Shown here piece after piece: positions 1-6,495 of a stretch of DNA of 11,260 nucleotides. How positions within the stretch are numbered: position 1 is the stretch's first letter; each line of letters starts with the position of its first letter. Location: the NCBI GenBank assembly GCA_946644025.1, contig CAMPCG010000064.1, forward strand, positions 1 to 11,260. Direction: 5' to 3'. Under the pieces are notes generated by a model. That model ran no database searches. It saw only the letters and a list, made by a program, of their open reading frames with translations, and was not told where the DNA came from. A program made the translations under genes and the position numbers. The stretch comes from an uncultured Prevotellaceae bacterium. GTDB taxonomy: Bacteria; Bacteroidota; Bacteroidia; Bacteroidales; Bacteroidaceae.

Positions 1-1269
1 ACAGCAGAAGGCTGCCGGCAACACCGACGCCGCGCGGAAGGAATGGCGGGTGGCGGCGACCTCACGGCCCACGAGCCACACGTGCTCTAAGCCCGAGTCC
101 CGAAGCATGTTGACGACTTTCTGGTGCTCCTCGCGGCTGGCGGTGCCCAGTTCGAGCATGTCGCCCAGGATGACCATCTTCTGCTGTCCGGCTGCGGGCT
201 GCAGGAGCAGGAAGTTCTCGAGGGCGGCCATCATGCTGGTGGGGTTGGCGTTGTAGGCATCGACGATGAGGCGGTTCTTCGCCGTGTCCACCAGCTGCGA
301 GCGGCTGTTGGTGGGCCGGTAGCTCTCCAGGGCGTGGCAGATGGCCTTTCGGTCTACGCCGAAGTTGATGCCTACGGCCACGGCAGCCATGACGTTGTCT
401 GCGTTGTAGTCGCCTATGAGCTGCGTCTGCACCTTGTGCCATTTCTGCGACGCGCCGCTCTGCTCCAGGTCCATCAGGGGGCGGCGCCAGCGCATCTTCA
501 GCAAGGGGTTGCCCTCCTCGCGTATGATTTCGCCCGAGATGCAGGTGTACTGCTTCTCAGGGTCCGTGCTATAGGGCGTAATCCACAGGCGGTCGTCGTC
601 CTGGGTGTCGAGCATGTCCAGGAGGTAGTCGTTGTCGGCATTGACGAAGACGAGGCCGTCCTGACGGGTGCGCAGGAAGTCGTAGAGCTCGCCCTTGGTC
701 TTGCAGACGCCCTCGAAGGAGCCGAATCCCTGCAGGTGTGCCCGCCCCACGTTGGTGATGATGCCGCAGGTAGGCTCGGCGGTCTCGGCCAGCGTTTTGA
801 TGTCGCCGGGGTGGCTGGCCCCCATCTCGATGATGGCAATCTCGTGCTCCTTGTTCAGGCGCAGCAGGGTCTTGGGCACGCCGACGTCGTTGTTGAAGTT
901 CCCCTCGGTGGCCAGCACGTTGTACTTCTCGGCGAGCACTGCCCTGACGAGCTCCTTCGTCGTGGTCTTCCCGTTGGTGCCGGTGATGGCGATGACGGGA
1001 ATGTCGAACTGGCGGCGGTGCTCTCGGGCCAGGTCCTTGAGGGCCTGGAGCGTGTCGGGTACAAGGATGAGCCGCTCGGGGTCGGCGGCGGCCACGGCGG
1101 GGTTGTCGACGATGGCGTAGGCGCAGCCTTTCTGCAGTGCCTGCTGCGCAAACTGGTTGCCGTCGAAGCGGTCGCCGTGGAGGGCAATGAAGATGCTGCC
1201 CTCGGGGCAGTCGCGGCTGTCGGTGGTGATGCAGGGGTGCTGACGGTATAGGTCGTAAAGGGAGGTCAT
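1..1269 (-). CDS. murF: UDP-N-acetylmuramoyl-tripeptide--D-alanyl-D-alanine ligase MurF (3' end outside window)
   Basis: MurF is a cytoplasmic Mur ligase. It uses ATP to add D-Ala-D-Ala to UDP-MurNAc-tripeptide, the last cytoplasmic step of peptidoglycan precursor synthesis. The reading frame is open from ATG (1269-1267) to the left edge, giving 423 residues. Residues 1-80 form the N-terminal substrate domain, with TTDSR near residue 15. The ATP P-loop GTNGKTTT is at 97-104, NFNN at about 124-127, and EMGASHPGDI follows near 147. Further on are DYNADNVMAA and DAYNANPTSM, both typical of MurF. Bacteroidales MurF is about 430-450 residues, so only a short C-terminal piece is missing. The last dozen visible residues are hydrophobic and do not resemble the expected end, so an edge frame error is possible. 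It is third in the dxs-trkA-murF direction, 67 bp after trkA, with no promoter of its own seen. There is no Shine-Dalgarno; six C residues precede the ATG. Confidence 0.95.
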   Translation of the reverse strand, partial: MTSLYDLYRQHPCITTDSRDCPEGSIFIALHGDRFDGNQFAQQALQKGCAYAIVDNPAVAAADPERLILVPDTLQALKDLAREHRRQFDIPVIAITGTNGKTTTKELVRAVLAEKYNVLATEGNFNNDVGVPKTLLRLNKEHEIAIIEMGASHPGDIKTLAETAEPTCGIITNVGRAHLQGFGSFEGVCKTKGELYDFLRTRQDGLVFVNADNDYLLDMLDTQDDDRLWITPYSTDPEKQYTCISGEIIREEGNPLLKMRWRRPLMDLEQSGASQKWHKVQTQLIGDYNADNVMAAVAVGINFGVDRKAICHALESYRPTNSRSQLVDTAKNRLIVDAYNANPTSMMAALENFLLLQPAAGQQKMVILGDMLELGTASREEHQKVVNMLRDSGLEHVWLVGREVAATRHSFRAASVLPAAFCC

Positions 1270-1276
1270 GGGGGGC

Positions 1277-1333
1277 TTTATGGGGTTAATGGGGGGATGG
1301 GGTTAATAGGGTAGGGTAGGGGTTAATGGGGGG
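1277..1333. repeat. GGGGTTAAT-type G-run repeat between trkA and murF
   Basis: The 67-bp gap between trkA and murF is almost wholly made of G runs on the plus strand. GGGGTTAAT occurs three times (starting 1282, 1299 and 1319), with TAGGGTAGGG between the second and third copies and GGGGGG runs alongside. More than four runs of at least three G are separated by 2-6 bases, which fits the usual G-quadruplex pattern. The G-rich strand is the template strand for murF, and the C-rich strand would be in the mRNA leader. Confidence 0.8.
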
Positions 1334-1336
1334 AGT

Positions 1337-2695
1337 TTACCAGAAGACGGGCTTCTTGAAGTATTTCTCGGCTTTCTCGAGCTGGTGCTTGTGGCAGAAG
1401 ACCATGACGCTGTCGCCGGGCAGTATCTGTGTCAGTCCGCTGACCAGCATACCCTTTCCGTCGCGCACCAGTCCTCCGATGGTCATTCCCGTGGGCAGTG
1501 CCAGGTCCTTGACGGGCTTCTTCGTCACGCGCGAGCCCTCTACGGCAGCAAACTCTGCCACGTCGGCCTCTACCATCATCAGCGAGCGCAGGTTGCGCAC
1601 GTCGGCGTGCATCATCATCTGGAAGATGTGGCTTGCGGCCACCGTCTTCTTGTTGATGATGGTGCCAATGTCGAGGCTCTCGGCCATGGAGACGTAGTCC
1701 AGGTTCTCTATCATGGCTACGGTCTTTCTCACTCCCAGCTTCTTGGCCGTGAGGCAGGCCAGGATGTTGGTCTCGGCGTTTCCGGTGAGTGCCACGAAGG
1801 CCTGCGTGTGCTTGATGCCTTCCTCGTCGAGCAGCCCCAGGTCTCTACCGTCGCCGTGTATGACCATGGTGTCGGTGTCGGCCAGCACCTGGTTCAGCCG
1901 TTCGCAGCGGTGAGGCGATAGCTCGATGATTTTCAGGTTCATGTTGTCGGGCAGGGTGAGCGCTGTACGGACGGCGGTCTTTCCTCCGCCCATGACGATG
2001 ACGTTGTGCACGTCCTCGTAGTCCTCCTTGCCCACAATCTTGCGTATGTAGGGTATGTAGTCCTTGGTGGTCATGAAGTATGCCAGGTCGTGCAGCTTCA
2101 GCACGTCGAATCCTCCGGGAATGATGGTGTCGCCCTCTCGCTTGATGGCCACTACGTGGTAGGGGTCGTCGGCTCCGCAGAGGTCCTTCAGGGGCTGGTT
2201 GAGTATCTCGCAGCTCTCTCTGAGCTTGATTCCGAGCAGCACCAGTGCGCCGTCGTGTACGTCGACGCGCTGCCTTACCCACGACATCTGCAGTCCGCTG
2301 ATGATGTCCTTTGCGGCGAGCATCTCGGGGTAGACGACCGAGTCTATGCCAATGTCCTTGAATGTCTTCTGTGCCTGTGGCGTCATGTACTCGTAGTTGT
2401 CTATCCTGGCCACGGTCTTCTTTGCGCCCAGTGCGTGAGCGATGGCGCAGGCGGTGAGGTTGCGGCTCTCATAGCGGGTGACGCCCACGAAGAGGTCGGC
2501 GCTGCCCACTCCTGCGTCCTTGAGCGTCTTGATGCTTGTGGGCGAGGAGTTCAGGGCCATGATGTCCAGGTTAGAGTCTACGCTCTCCAGCCGCTCCTCG
2601 TCGTCGTCGATGAGCACGCAGTCGTGGTGCTCGGTGGAGAGCAGCTTCGACAGATGGGTTCCTACGGCGCCGGCGCCGGCAATGACTATCTTCAT
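1337..2695 (-). CDS. trkA: Trk potassium uptake system NAD-binding subunit TrkA
   Basis: TrkA is the cytoplasmic, nucleotide-binding regulatory subunit that gates the TrkH/TrkG potassium channel. The 452-residue product has the full-length duplicated architecture RCK_N-RCK_C-RCK_N-RCK_C. The first Rossmann fold starts at residue 3 with GAGAVG at 7-12 and acidic residues at 30-32 (ribose contact). The second starts at about 231 with MGGGKTA at 235-241. RCK_C lobes lie at about 140-220 and 370-450. The start ATG (2695-2693) overlaps the dxs stop in ATGA, and an AGGAGG sits about 6 bases upstream within the end of dxs, so translation is probably coupled. No trkH lies next to it here, although a TrkH channel gene often follows trkA in related Bacteroidales; the next gene is murF. 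It ends in TAA at 1339-1337. Confidence 0.96.
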   Translation of the reverse strand: MKIVIAGAGAVGTHLSKLLSTEHHDCVLIDDDEERLESVDSNLDIMALNSSPTSIKTLKDAGVGSADLFVGVTRYESRNLTACAIAHALGAKKTVARIDNYEYMTPQAQKTFKDIGIDSVVYPEMLAAKDIISGLQMSWVRQRVDVHDGALVLLGIKLRESCEILNQPLKDLCGADDPYHVVAIKREGDTIIPGGFDVLKLHDLAYFMTTKDYIPYIRKIVGKEDYEDVHNVIVMGGGKTAVRTALTLPDNMNLKIIELSPHRCERLNQVLADTDTMVIHGDGRDLGLLDEEGIKHTQAFVALTGNAETNILACLTAKKLGVRKTVAMIENLDYVSMAESLDIGTIINKKTVAASHIFQMMMHADVRNLRSLMMVEADVAEFAAVEGSRVTKKPVKDLALPTGMTIGGLVRDGKGMLVSGLTQILPGDSVMVFCHKHQLEKAEKYFKKPVFW

Positions 2696-4812
2696 AAGGC
2701 CCCTCCTTCTGCCCCCGAGGGGGCTACGTTAGTGTTGCAACTTGTGTGATTATCGCCGATAATGGCTTGTTTGATGCTTTCCTTGTCCAGTCCCACTATC
2801 TTGCGCAGCTCGTCGACGGTGCCGTGCTCCACGAAGCTGTCGGGCAGTCCCAGTCGTGTCACCTGCGGGCTGTAGCCGTGGTCGGCCATCCATTCGAGCA
2901 CTGCGCTGCCCAGCCCTCCGGTGCGCACGCCGTCTTCCACGGTGACGATGCGCTTGAAGCGCCGGCCCACCTCGTGGAGTATGTCCTCGTCGAGGGGCTT
3001 GAGGAAGCGCATGTCGTAGTGGGCGACGGACAAGTTGTAAGTATTAGGTTCTAAGTTGTAAGTATGGTTACTGCCGTCGGTATCGGAATCGTAACCATAC
3101 TTATTACTTGCTACTTGTAACTTGTTACCTGATAGAATCCTCTCCACGTCGTTGCCTATGGGTCCCAGGGTGAGCACTGCCACGTCGTTGCCGTCGTGCA
3201 GCTTTCGGCCGCGTCCCACGGCAATCTCCTCCAGCGGGCAGTACCAGTCGGCCAGGCATCCGCATCCTCGCGGGTAGCGAATGACGAAGGGTCCGTGCCC
3301 GGGCAGCTGTGCGGTGTACATCATGCGCCGCAGCTCGTGCTCGTTCATGGGCGAGCAGATGGTCAGGTTGGGTATGGGCCTTAGTGCGGCCAGGTCGAAG
3401 GCCCCGTGGTGCGTGGGTCCGTCTTCGCCCACGAGTCCGGCGCGGTCCAGGCAAAGCACCACGGGCAGGCGCAGCAGTGCCACGTCGTGTATGATGTTGT
3501 CGTAGGCCCGCTGTGCAAACGAGCTGTAGATGTTGCAGAAGGGCAGCAGCCCGTCCTTGGCCATGCCGGCCGAGAAGGTCACGGCGTGTCCCTCGGCAAT
3601 GCCCACGTCGAACATTCGGTCGGGCAGCTCCTTCATGGCGATGTTCATGGAGCAGCCCGTGGGCATGGCCGGCGTGACGCCCACTATGCGCGGGTTCTGG
3701 CGTGCCAGCTCGAGCAGCGTGTGGCCGAACACCTCCTGGTACTTCATCGGGCGGCCCTTCTCGTCGCCCTTGATGAGCTGTCCCGTCTCGGGGTCGAACT
3801 TCCCCGGCGCGTGCCACACGGGCTTGTAGTTCTCGGCGGGGGCGTAGCCGTGGCCCTTCTTCGTGTGCAGGTGGAGCAGCTTGGGGCCCTTCATGTCCTT
3901 CAGCTGCCGCAGTATGCGCACCAGCTCCTTCACGTCGTGGCCGTCGAAGGGGCCGAAGTAGCGTATGTTCATTCCCTCGAAGATGTTCTGCTGGCGGGCG
4001 ATGACGCTCTTCAGCGCGTTCATCAGGCGTATGATGCCCTTGCGCCGGTCTTCGCCGAGCATACCGTGCTGGCGCATCCACTGCGAGGCGCGGAAGCGCA
4101 GTCGGTTGTAGGTCTCGTTGGTGTCCAGGTTGAGCAGGTACTGCTCCATGCCTCCCACGGCGCGGTCTATCGACATGTCGTTGTCGTTGAGCACGATGAG
4201 CATGTCGTTGGGGCTCTGCGACACGTTGTTCAGCCCCTCGAAGGCCAGTCCGCCGCTCATGGCGCCGTCGCCTATGACGGCCACCACCTTCCTTGAGTGA
4301 GCGGTGAGAGATGATAAATGAGAAGTATGATTACCATCAGGCGTAGAAATCTGCTCCTGTAGGTAATCATTTTTTTCATTTCTCATTTCTCCTTTCTCAT
4401 TGAAAGAGGCTGCCACGGCCATGCCCAGTGCGGCCGAGATGCTGTTGGAGGCGTGGCCGCAGACGAAGGCGTCGTAGTCGCTCTCCATGGGCGAGGGGAA
4501 GGGCCTTATGCCGCCCAGCTTGCGGTTGGTGTGAAAGCTGTCGCGGCGACCGGTCAGTATCTTGTGGCCGTAAGCCTGATGGCCCACGTCCCAGACGATG
4601 CGGTCCTCGGGCGTGTTGAACACATAGTGCAGGGCCACCGTCAGCTCCACCACGCCTAGGCTCGAAGCCAGGTGGCCGGGGTTCACCGACAGCTCCTGCA
4701 CGATGAACGAGCGCAGCTCGTCGCAGAGCTTCGTCAGCTCGTCGGGCTTCAGCCGGCGCAGGTCGGCAGGACTATCTATGTGGGGAAGTATCTCGAAATG
4801 GTTGTTTTCCAC
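2692..4812 (-). CDS. dxs: 1-deoxy-D-xylulose-5-phosphate synthase (DXS) with two in-frame insertions
   Basis: DXS is a cytoplasmic thiamine-diphosphate enzyme that condenses pyruvate with glyceraldehyde 3-phosphate. It is the first step of the MEP isoprenoid pathway and also feeds thiamine and pyridoxal synthesis. Numbered from the GTG at 4812 (706 aa), the hallmarks are [20 protein letters not shown] (His47), [12 protein letters not shown], the ThDP motif GDGAMSGG (181-188) with NDND at 209-212, GIAEGHAV with catalytic Glu407, and [15 protein letters not shown] (456-470). The usual length is about 620-640 residues. The excess comes from insertions at about 138-172 and 563-595 and a 20-residue tail. 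The ATG at 4863 would add 17 residues, but a promoter (-7 box 4841-4834) lies between the two starts, so GTG 4812 is preferred. First gene of the dxs-trkA-murF operon. Confidence 0.95.
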   Translation of the reverse strand: MENNHFEILPHIDSPADLRRLKPDELTKLCDELRSFIVQELSVNPGHLASSLGVVELTVALHYVFNTPEDRIVWDVGHQAYGHKILTGRRDSFHTNRKLGGIRPFPSPMESDYDAFVCGHASNSISAALGMAVAASFNEKGEMRNEKNDYLQEQISTPDGNHTSHLSSLTAHSRKVVAVIGDGAMSGGLAFEGLNNVSQSPNDMLIVLNDNDMSIDRAVGGMEQYLLNLDTNETYNRLRFRASQWMRQHGMLGEDRRKGIIRLMNALKSVIARQQNIFEGMNIRYFGPFDGHDVKELVRILRQLKDMKGPKLLHLHTKKGHGYAPAENYKPVWHAPGKFDPETGQLIKGDEKGRPMKYQEVFGHTLLELARQNPRIVGVTPAMPTGCSMNIAMKELPDRMFDVGIAEGHAVTFSAGMAKDGLLPFCNIYSSFAQRAYDNIIHDVALLRLPVVLCLDRAGLVGEDGPTHHGAFDLAALRPIPNLTICSPMNEHELRRMMYTAQLPGHGPFVIRYPRGCGCLADWYCPLEEIAVGRGRKLHDGNDVAVLTLGPIGNDVERILSGNKLQVASNKYGYDSDTDGSNHTYNLEPNTYNLSVAHYDMRFLKPLDEDILHEVGRRFKRIVTVEDGVRTGGLGSAVLEWMADHGYSPQVTRLGLPDSFVEHGTVDELRKIVGLDKESIKQAIIGDNHTSCNTNVAPSGAEGGAL
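2702..2707 (-). promoter_or_regulatory. Shine-Dalgarno site for trkA
   Basis: On the minus strand AGGAGG lies about 6 bases before the trkA ATG, within the last codons of dxs. Strong Shine-Dalgarno sites are uncommon in Bacteroidetes, and no other gene in this window has one. With the ATGA overlap, it points to re-initiation or coupled translation of trkA after dxs. Confidence 0.6.
3030..3125. repeat. Heptad-armed palindromic insertion B in dxs (96 bp, in frame)
   Basis: This AT-rich block inside GC-rich dxs is an inverted repeat. The left arm, 3030-3071, is six heptads (such as GTAAGTA). The right arm, 3091-3125, is five heptads read on the other strand (ACAAGTT, ACAAGTA, and so on). The innermost 12 bp, AAGTATGGTTAC / GTAACCATACTT, are perfect, with a 19-nt loop at 3072-3090. 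The length is 32 codons, so the frame is kept. It encodes residues 563-595 (including SNHTYNL), between an alpha helix and the FLKPLDED strand of the C-terminal domain. Confidence 0.8.
4298..4399. repeat. Heptad-armed palindromic insertion A in dxs (102 bp, in frame)
   Basis: This second AT-rich inverted repeat has arms at 4298-4335 and 4362-4399, each made of four diverged TGAGNNN heptads. They run into a perfect 9-bp core, ATGATTACC / GGTAATCAT, around a 26-nt loop (4336-4361). It is 34 codons long and in frame, encoding residues 138-172 (including DGNHTSH) just before the strand that carries the ThDP motif GDG. Other DXS proteins have only a short charged loop here. Confidence 0.8.
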
Positions 4813-4833
4813 ATTATTATTTATTATGGGCTG

Positions 4834-4864
4834 CAAAGTTACTAAATAATGCTGACACGGCAAA
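4834..4864 (-). promoter_or_regulatory. Promoter of the dxs-trkA-murF operon
   Basis: On the minus strand the -33 element TTTG (4864-4861) is followed by exactly 19 bases and then TAACTTTG (4841-4834), a full match to the Bacteroidetes TAnnTTTG box. The predicted start of transcription is near 4827. That leaves an AT-rich leader of about 15 nt before the GTG at 4812 and excludes the upstream ATG at 4863. Confidence 0.75.
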
Positions 4865-5096
4865 GCTATTTTGGGAAGATTAACGCATTTCGGCCGCTAA
4901 ATGTCGGCAAAATGTAGAAAAGGCTTTCGGCCGCTGACGGGTATATTTTATTAACTTCCGCAAGCTCTGCTTGCAGGGAGCATAGCCCCTCGCTCGGACT
5001 CGGAGGGGGACAGTTGGGGCTTCAGCCGTTGAAAAGTTGTCGTTGCCCGTATTTTGAATGGGTAAAGGACGGGGATAGTCTTGAAACGCCGTCGGT

Positions 5097-5180
5097 GTTT
5101 GTATAAACGTCGACGGCGTTTGTACAAACGTCGACGGCGTTTGTACAAACACTGACGTGGTTTGTAGAAATACCGTCGGC
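5097..5180. repeat. Four 21-bp tandem repeats made of palindromes
   Basis: Four units start at 5097, 5118, 5139 and 5160. The best-conserved units read GTTTGTACAAAC followed by GTCGACGGC. GTTTGTACAAAC is a perfect 12-bp palindrome, and the joint CGTCGACG is an 8-bp palindrome. Units 1 and 2 are nearly identical, whereas units 3 and 4 have diverged. A degraded half unit (GAAACGCCGTCGG) precedes unit 1 near 5083. Confidence 0.85.
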
Positions 5181-5201
5181 GTCCGCTCCGTAGCCACTAT
5201 T

Positions 5202-5221
5202 CCCTGCCCGTCAGGGCAGGG
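5202..5221 (-). terminator. Hairpin after the 5242-5826 gene
   Basis: A perfect 8-bp stem CCCTGCCC / GGGCAGGG with a 4-nt loop lies 21 bp past the stop of the leftward gene. It has no T run, so it may be a factor-dependent terminator, an mRNA-end stabiliser or simply a repeat. Confidence 0.4.
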
Positions 5222-5241
5222 CCTCCCTGGCGGTCCCGGCG

Positions 5242-5826
5242 CTAACTGTTCCTGCGTGCTTCCTTCTCGCGGCGCTTCTGCTCCTTGCGGGCCTCCTTCT
5301 CCAGCCGCTTCTGCTCCTTCAGCGCGGCGCGCTCCTGCTTGCGCTTCTCGCGCTCCTGCTGCCGCTCCAGCTTGCGCTTCTCGCGCTCCAGCTTCTTGAG
5401 TTCCTTGGCGCTCTGCTTGGCGGCCTCCTTCTCGGTCATGGCCTCCTCGCTGTTGCCTTTCAGGGCCTCCTGCAGCTTCTCGTGGAGCATCTCCTTGTCG
5501 AAGGTGAACACCATGCCGAGCACACCCAGCGAGAGCATCTGCTCCTCGCCCTTGAGCACGATGTAGGTGGTGTTCAGCACGTAGTAGTCGTGTACCTTCA
5601 GCTTGCTGTTAAGGGCCGTCTCCACGGCTTTCACCACTACGTTCTTGCCCAGGCGGGTGAGCGCGTTGTCGGCAATGCCGCGCTCTTCCGACTCGCTCTC
5701 CACAAACTCCGCCACGGCCTTCATCATGGCCTCCTTGTGGCGGTCCTTAGAGGGTGCCGTCTGTGCCATGATGATGACCAGCATCAGCACGATGGCCAAC
5801 GAGAGAAGTGTCTTCAGTAATTTCAT
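5242..5826 (-). CDS. Small membrane-anchored protein with charged coiled-coil tail, DUF4359-like
   Basis: The function is unknown. The 194-residue protein starts with MKLLKTLLSLAIVLMLVIIM, a single hydrophobic segment (residues 4-21) that acts as a signal or anchor. After it comes TAPSKDRHKEAMMKAV and a compact region to about residue 112 containing HDYYVLNTTYIVLKGEE and SLGVLGMVFTF. This resembles the DUF4359 type of Bacteroidetes proteins, judged by eye only. Residues 130-193 are almost entirely K, R, E, Q and A in runs such as EREKRK and EKEARKEQKR, predicting a long charged helix or coiled coil. The tail is net basic and could bind nucleic acid, envelope polymers or itself. The ATG at 5826 is the only sensible start; a TAnnTTTG box lies about 28 bp upstream. 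It is divergent from the thioesterase gene. Confidence 0.85.
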   Translation of the reverse strand: MKLLKTLLSLAIVLMLVIIMAQTAPSKDRHKEAMMKAVAEFVESESEERGIADNALTRLGKNVVVKAVETALNSKLKVHDYYVLNTTYIVLKGEEQMLSLGVLGMVFTFDKEMLHEKLQEALKGNSEEAMTEKEAAKQSAKELKKLEREKRKLERQQEREKRKQERAALKEQKRLEKEARKEQKRREKEARRNS

Positions 5827-5854
5827 AATTGCTACAAAGTCTTTAAATTCCGTG

Positions 5855-5862
5855 CAAAAGTA
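5855..5862 (-). promoter_or_regulatory. -7 promoter box of the 5242-5826 gene
   Basis: TACTTTTG on the minus strand matches TAnnTTTG. The expected -33 position is a poor match (TAGG). The leader would be about 20 nt, with the ATG at 5826. Confidence 0.6.
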
Positions 5863-5873
5863 CTAAGAATAAG

Positions 5874-5922
5874 TGAAACGGCCTACCTTTTTTATTAAAA
5901 AATAACGGAAAGCCTCGTTTCA
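5874..5922. promoter_or_regulatory. Nested dyad between divergent promoters
   Basis: An outer inverted repeat, TGAAACG (5874-5880) and CGTTTCA (5916-5922), encloses an AT dyad, TTTTTTA-T-TAAAAAA (5888-5902). It lies between the two divergent -7 boxes, upstream of both genes. It could be a shared operator or an intrinsic AT hairpin; no regulator is identified. Confidence 0.35.
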
Positions 5923-5975
5923 TTAAAAAAACGTAAAAGACTGGCCCTCATGTCCGCTTTTGGCCCGAAACGCCC

Positions 5976-5983
5976 TAATTTTG
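5976..5983 (+). promoter_or_regulatory. -7 promoter box of the thioesterase gene
   Basis: TAATTTTG is a full match to TAnnTTTG. No good -33 TTTG is found 19-21 bases upstream. It lies 45 bp before the ATG at 6029 and downstream of the in-frame ATG at 5960, which argues against that earlier start. Confidence 0.65.
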
Positions 5984-6028
5984 CAGCCCGAAACCAGGCT
6001 TAATTATTTCATTTCATACTCAGGCTTT

Positions 6029-6436
6029 ATGGATATTAAAGAGACACTGAACCGCACCGACCGCTTTGCCGCCGGCGCGGGGTGCATGATTACCGAGGTA
6101 GACGATAGCCACGCCGTAGCGGTGATGACCGTGGGCGAGCGCCACCTCAACGGCGGCAACGTCTGTCAGGGCGGAGCGCTCTTCACCCTGGCCGACCTGG
6201 CCATTGCGGCGCTGATGAACAGCGGCGGACAGCTGACCTTCGGCGTGGCAAACAGCATGATGTTCGTGTCGAGCGCACGGCTGGGCGACACGCTCAGGGC
6301 AGAGGCCGTCTTCGTGGCCGACCACCACAAGATGCCCACCGTGGAGGTCACGGTGACCAACCAGCAGGGGCAGACCATCTGCCACGTCACCGGCATGGGC
6401 TACCGCAAGCGGGCCACCCTGCCTGCGGCAGAGTGA
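6029..6436 (+). CDS. PaaI-family hotdog-fold acyl-CoA thioesterase
   Basis: Hotdog-fold thioesterases of this family hydrolyse acyl-CoA or aryl-CoA thioesters in the cytoplasm; the substrate cannot be read from sequence. The 135-residue length matches single-domain PaaI/YdiI enzymes. The signature is NGGNVCQGGALFTLADLA (41-58), which includes the start of the central hotdog helix and the catalytic Asp56. ANSMMFVSSARLGDTLRAEA follows as the second half of the fold. The residue before the GG pair is Gln47, whereas E. coli PaaI has His (HGG); Gln seems common in Bacteroidetes relatives, from memory. The ATG at 6029 is chosen because the only good promoter (5976-5983) lies downstream of the alternative ATG at 5960. 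The gene is single, divergent from 5242-5826, and no pathway partner adjoins it. Confidence 0.9.
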   Translation: MDIKETLNRTDRFAAGAGCMITEVDDSHAVAVMTVGERHLNGGNVCQGGALFTLADLAIAALMNSGGQLTFGVANSMMFVSSARLGDTLRAEAVFVADHHKMPTVEVTVTNQQGQTICHVTGMGYRKRATLPAAE

Positions 6437-6475
6437 GCAAGGACGCGGCGCTTTTCCCTTTTTTTTGTTAAAATG

Positions 6476-6495
6476 TCGGCACGATGGTTTGCCGA
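6476..6495. promoter_or_regulatory. Candidate operator TCGGCA-N8-TGCCGA over the -33 element
   Basis: A perfect 6-bp inverted repeat with an 8-nt spacer overlaps the TTTG of the metal-uptake operon promoter. This is where a repressor would block transcription. A zinc-responsive (Zur/Fur-type) factor is a guess based on the downstream genes. Confidence 0.35.

Larger units (their letters stand above)
4865..5241. other. Intergenic region without a convincing gene
   Basis: This stretch lies between the dxs promoter and the 3' end of the next leftward gene. An open frame of 105 codons crosses it on the minus strand (5197-4880), but its N-terminal half is only the translation of the 21-bp repeats and the rest has no protein character. 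Visible elements are a repeated TTTCGGCCGCT (4888-4898 and 4925-4935), a hairpin GCAAGC-TCT-GCTTGC (4960-4974), a weaker CCCCTC/GAGGGG dyad (4986-5008), the tandem repeats at 5097-5180 and a GC hairpin at 5202-5221. Confidence 0.6.

Noticed and set aside
1..36. Possible frameshift at the 3' end of murF
   Set aside because: The last visible residues look unlike MurF, but other frames do not look better and the window ends here, so the case cannot be made.
124..1251. Long plus-strand frame opposite murF (and similar frames opposite trkA, dxs, the receptor and htrA)
   Set aside because: These are mirror frames caused by high GC codon use. The minus or plus partner has clear family motifs, while these proteins are His/Val/Leu/Gly-rich without motifs.
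3030..4399. CRISPR array or diversity-generating retroelement for the dxs repeats
   Set aside because: Heptads are too short and abut without spacers, the arms are inverted to each other, and no cas, reverse transcriptase or template repeat is in the window.
4880..5197. Minus-strand frame of 105 codons with FVQTPST-type repeats
   Set aside because: The repeated part is only the translation of the 21-bp palindromic array, and the remainder runs through hairpins and up to the dxs promoter. No promoter, signal or family resemblance was seen.
5960..6028. N-terminal extension of the thioesterase from ATG 5960
   Set aside because: The promoter -7 box (5976-5983) lies within it, and the extra residues do not belong to the hotdog fold.
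6437..6470. Terminator after the thioesterase (eight T at 6459-6468 region)
   Set aside because: There is a T run but no convincing stem before it; only a weak AAGG/CCTT pairing.
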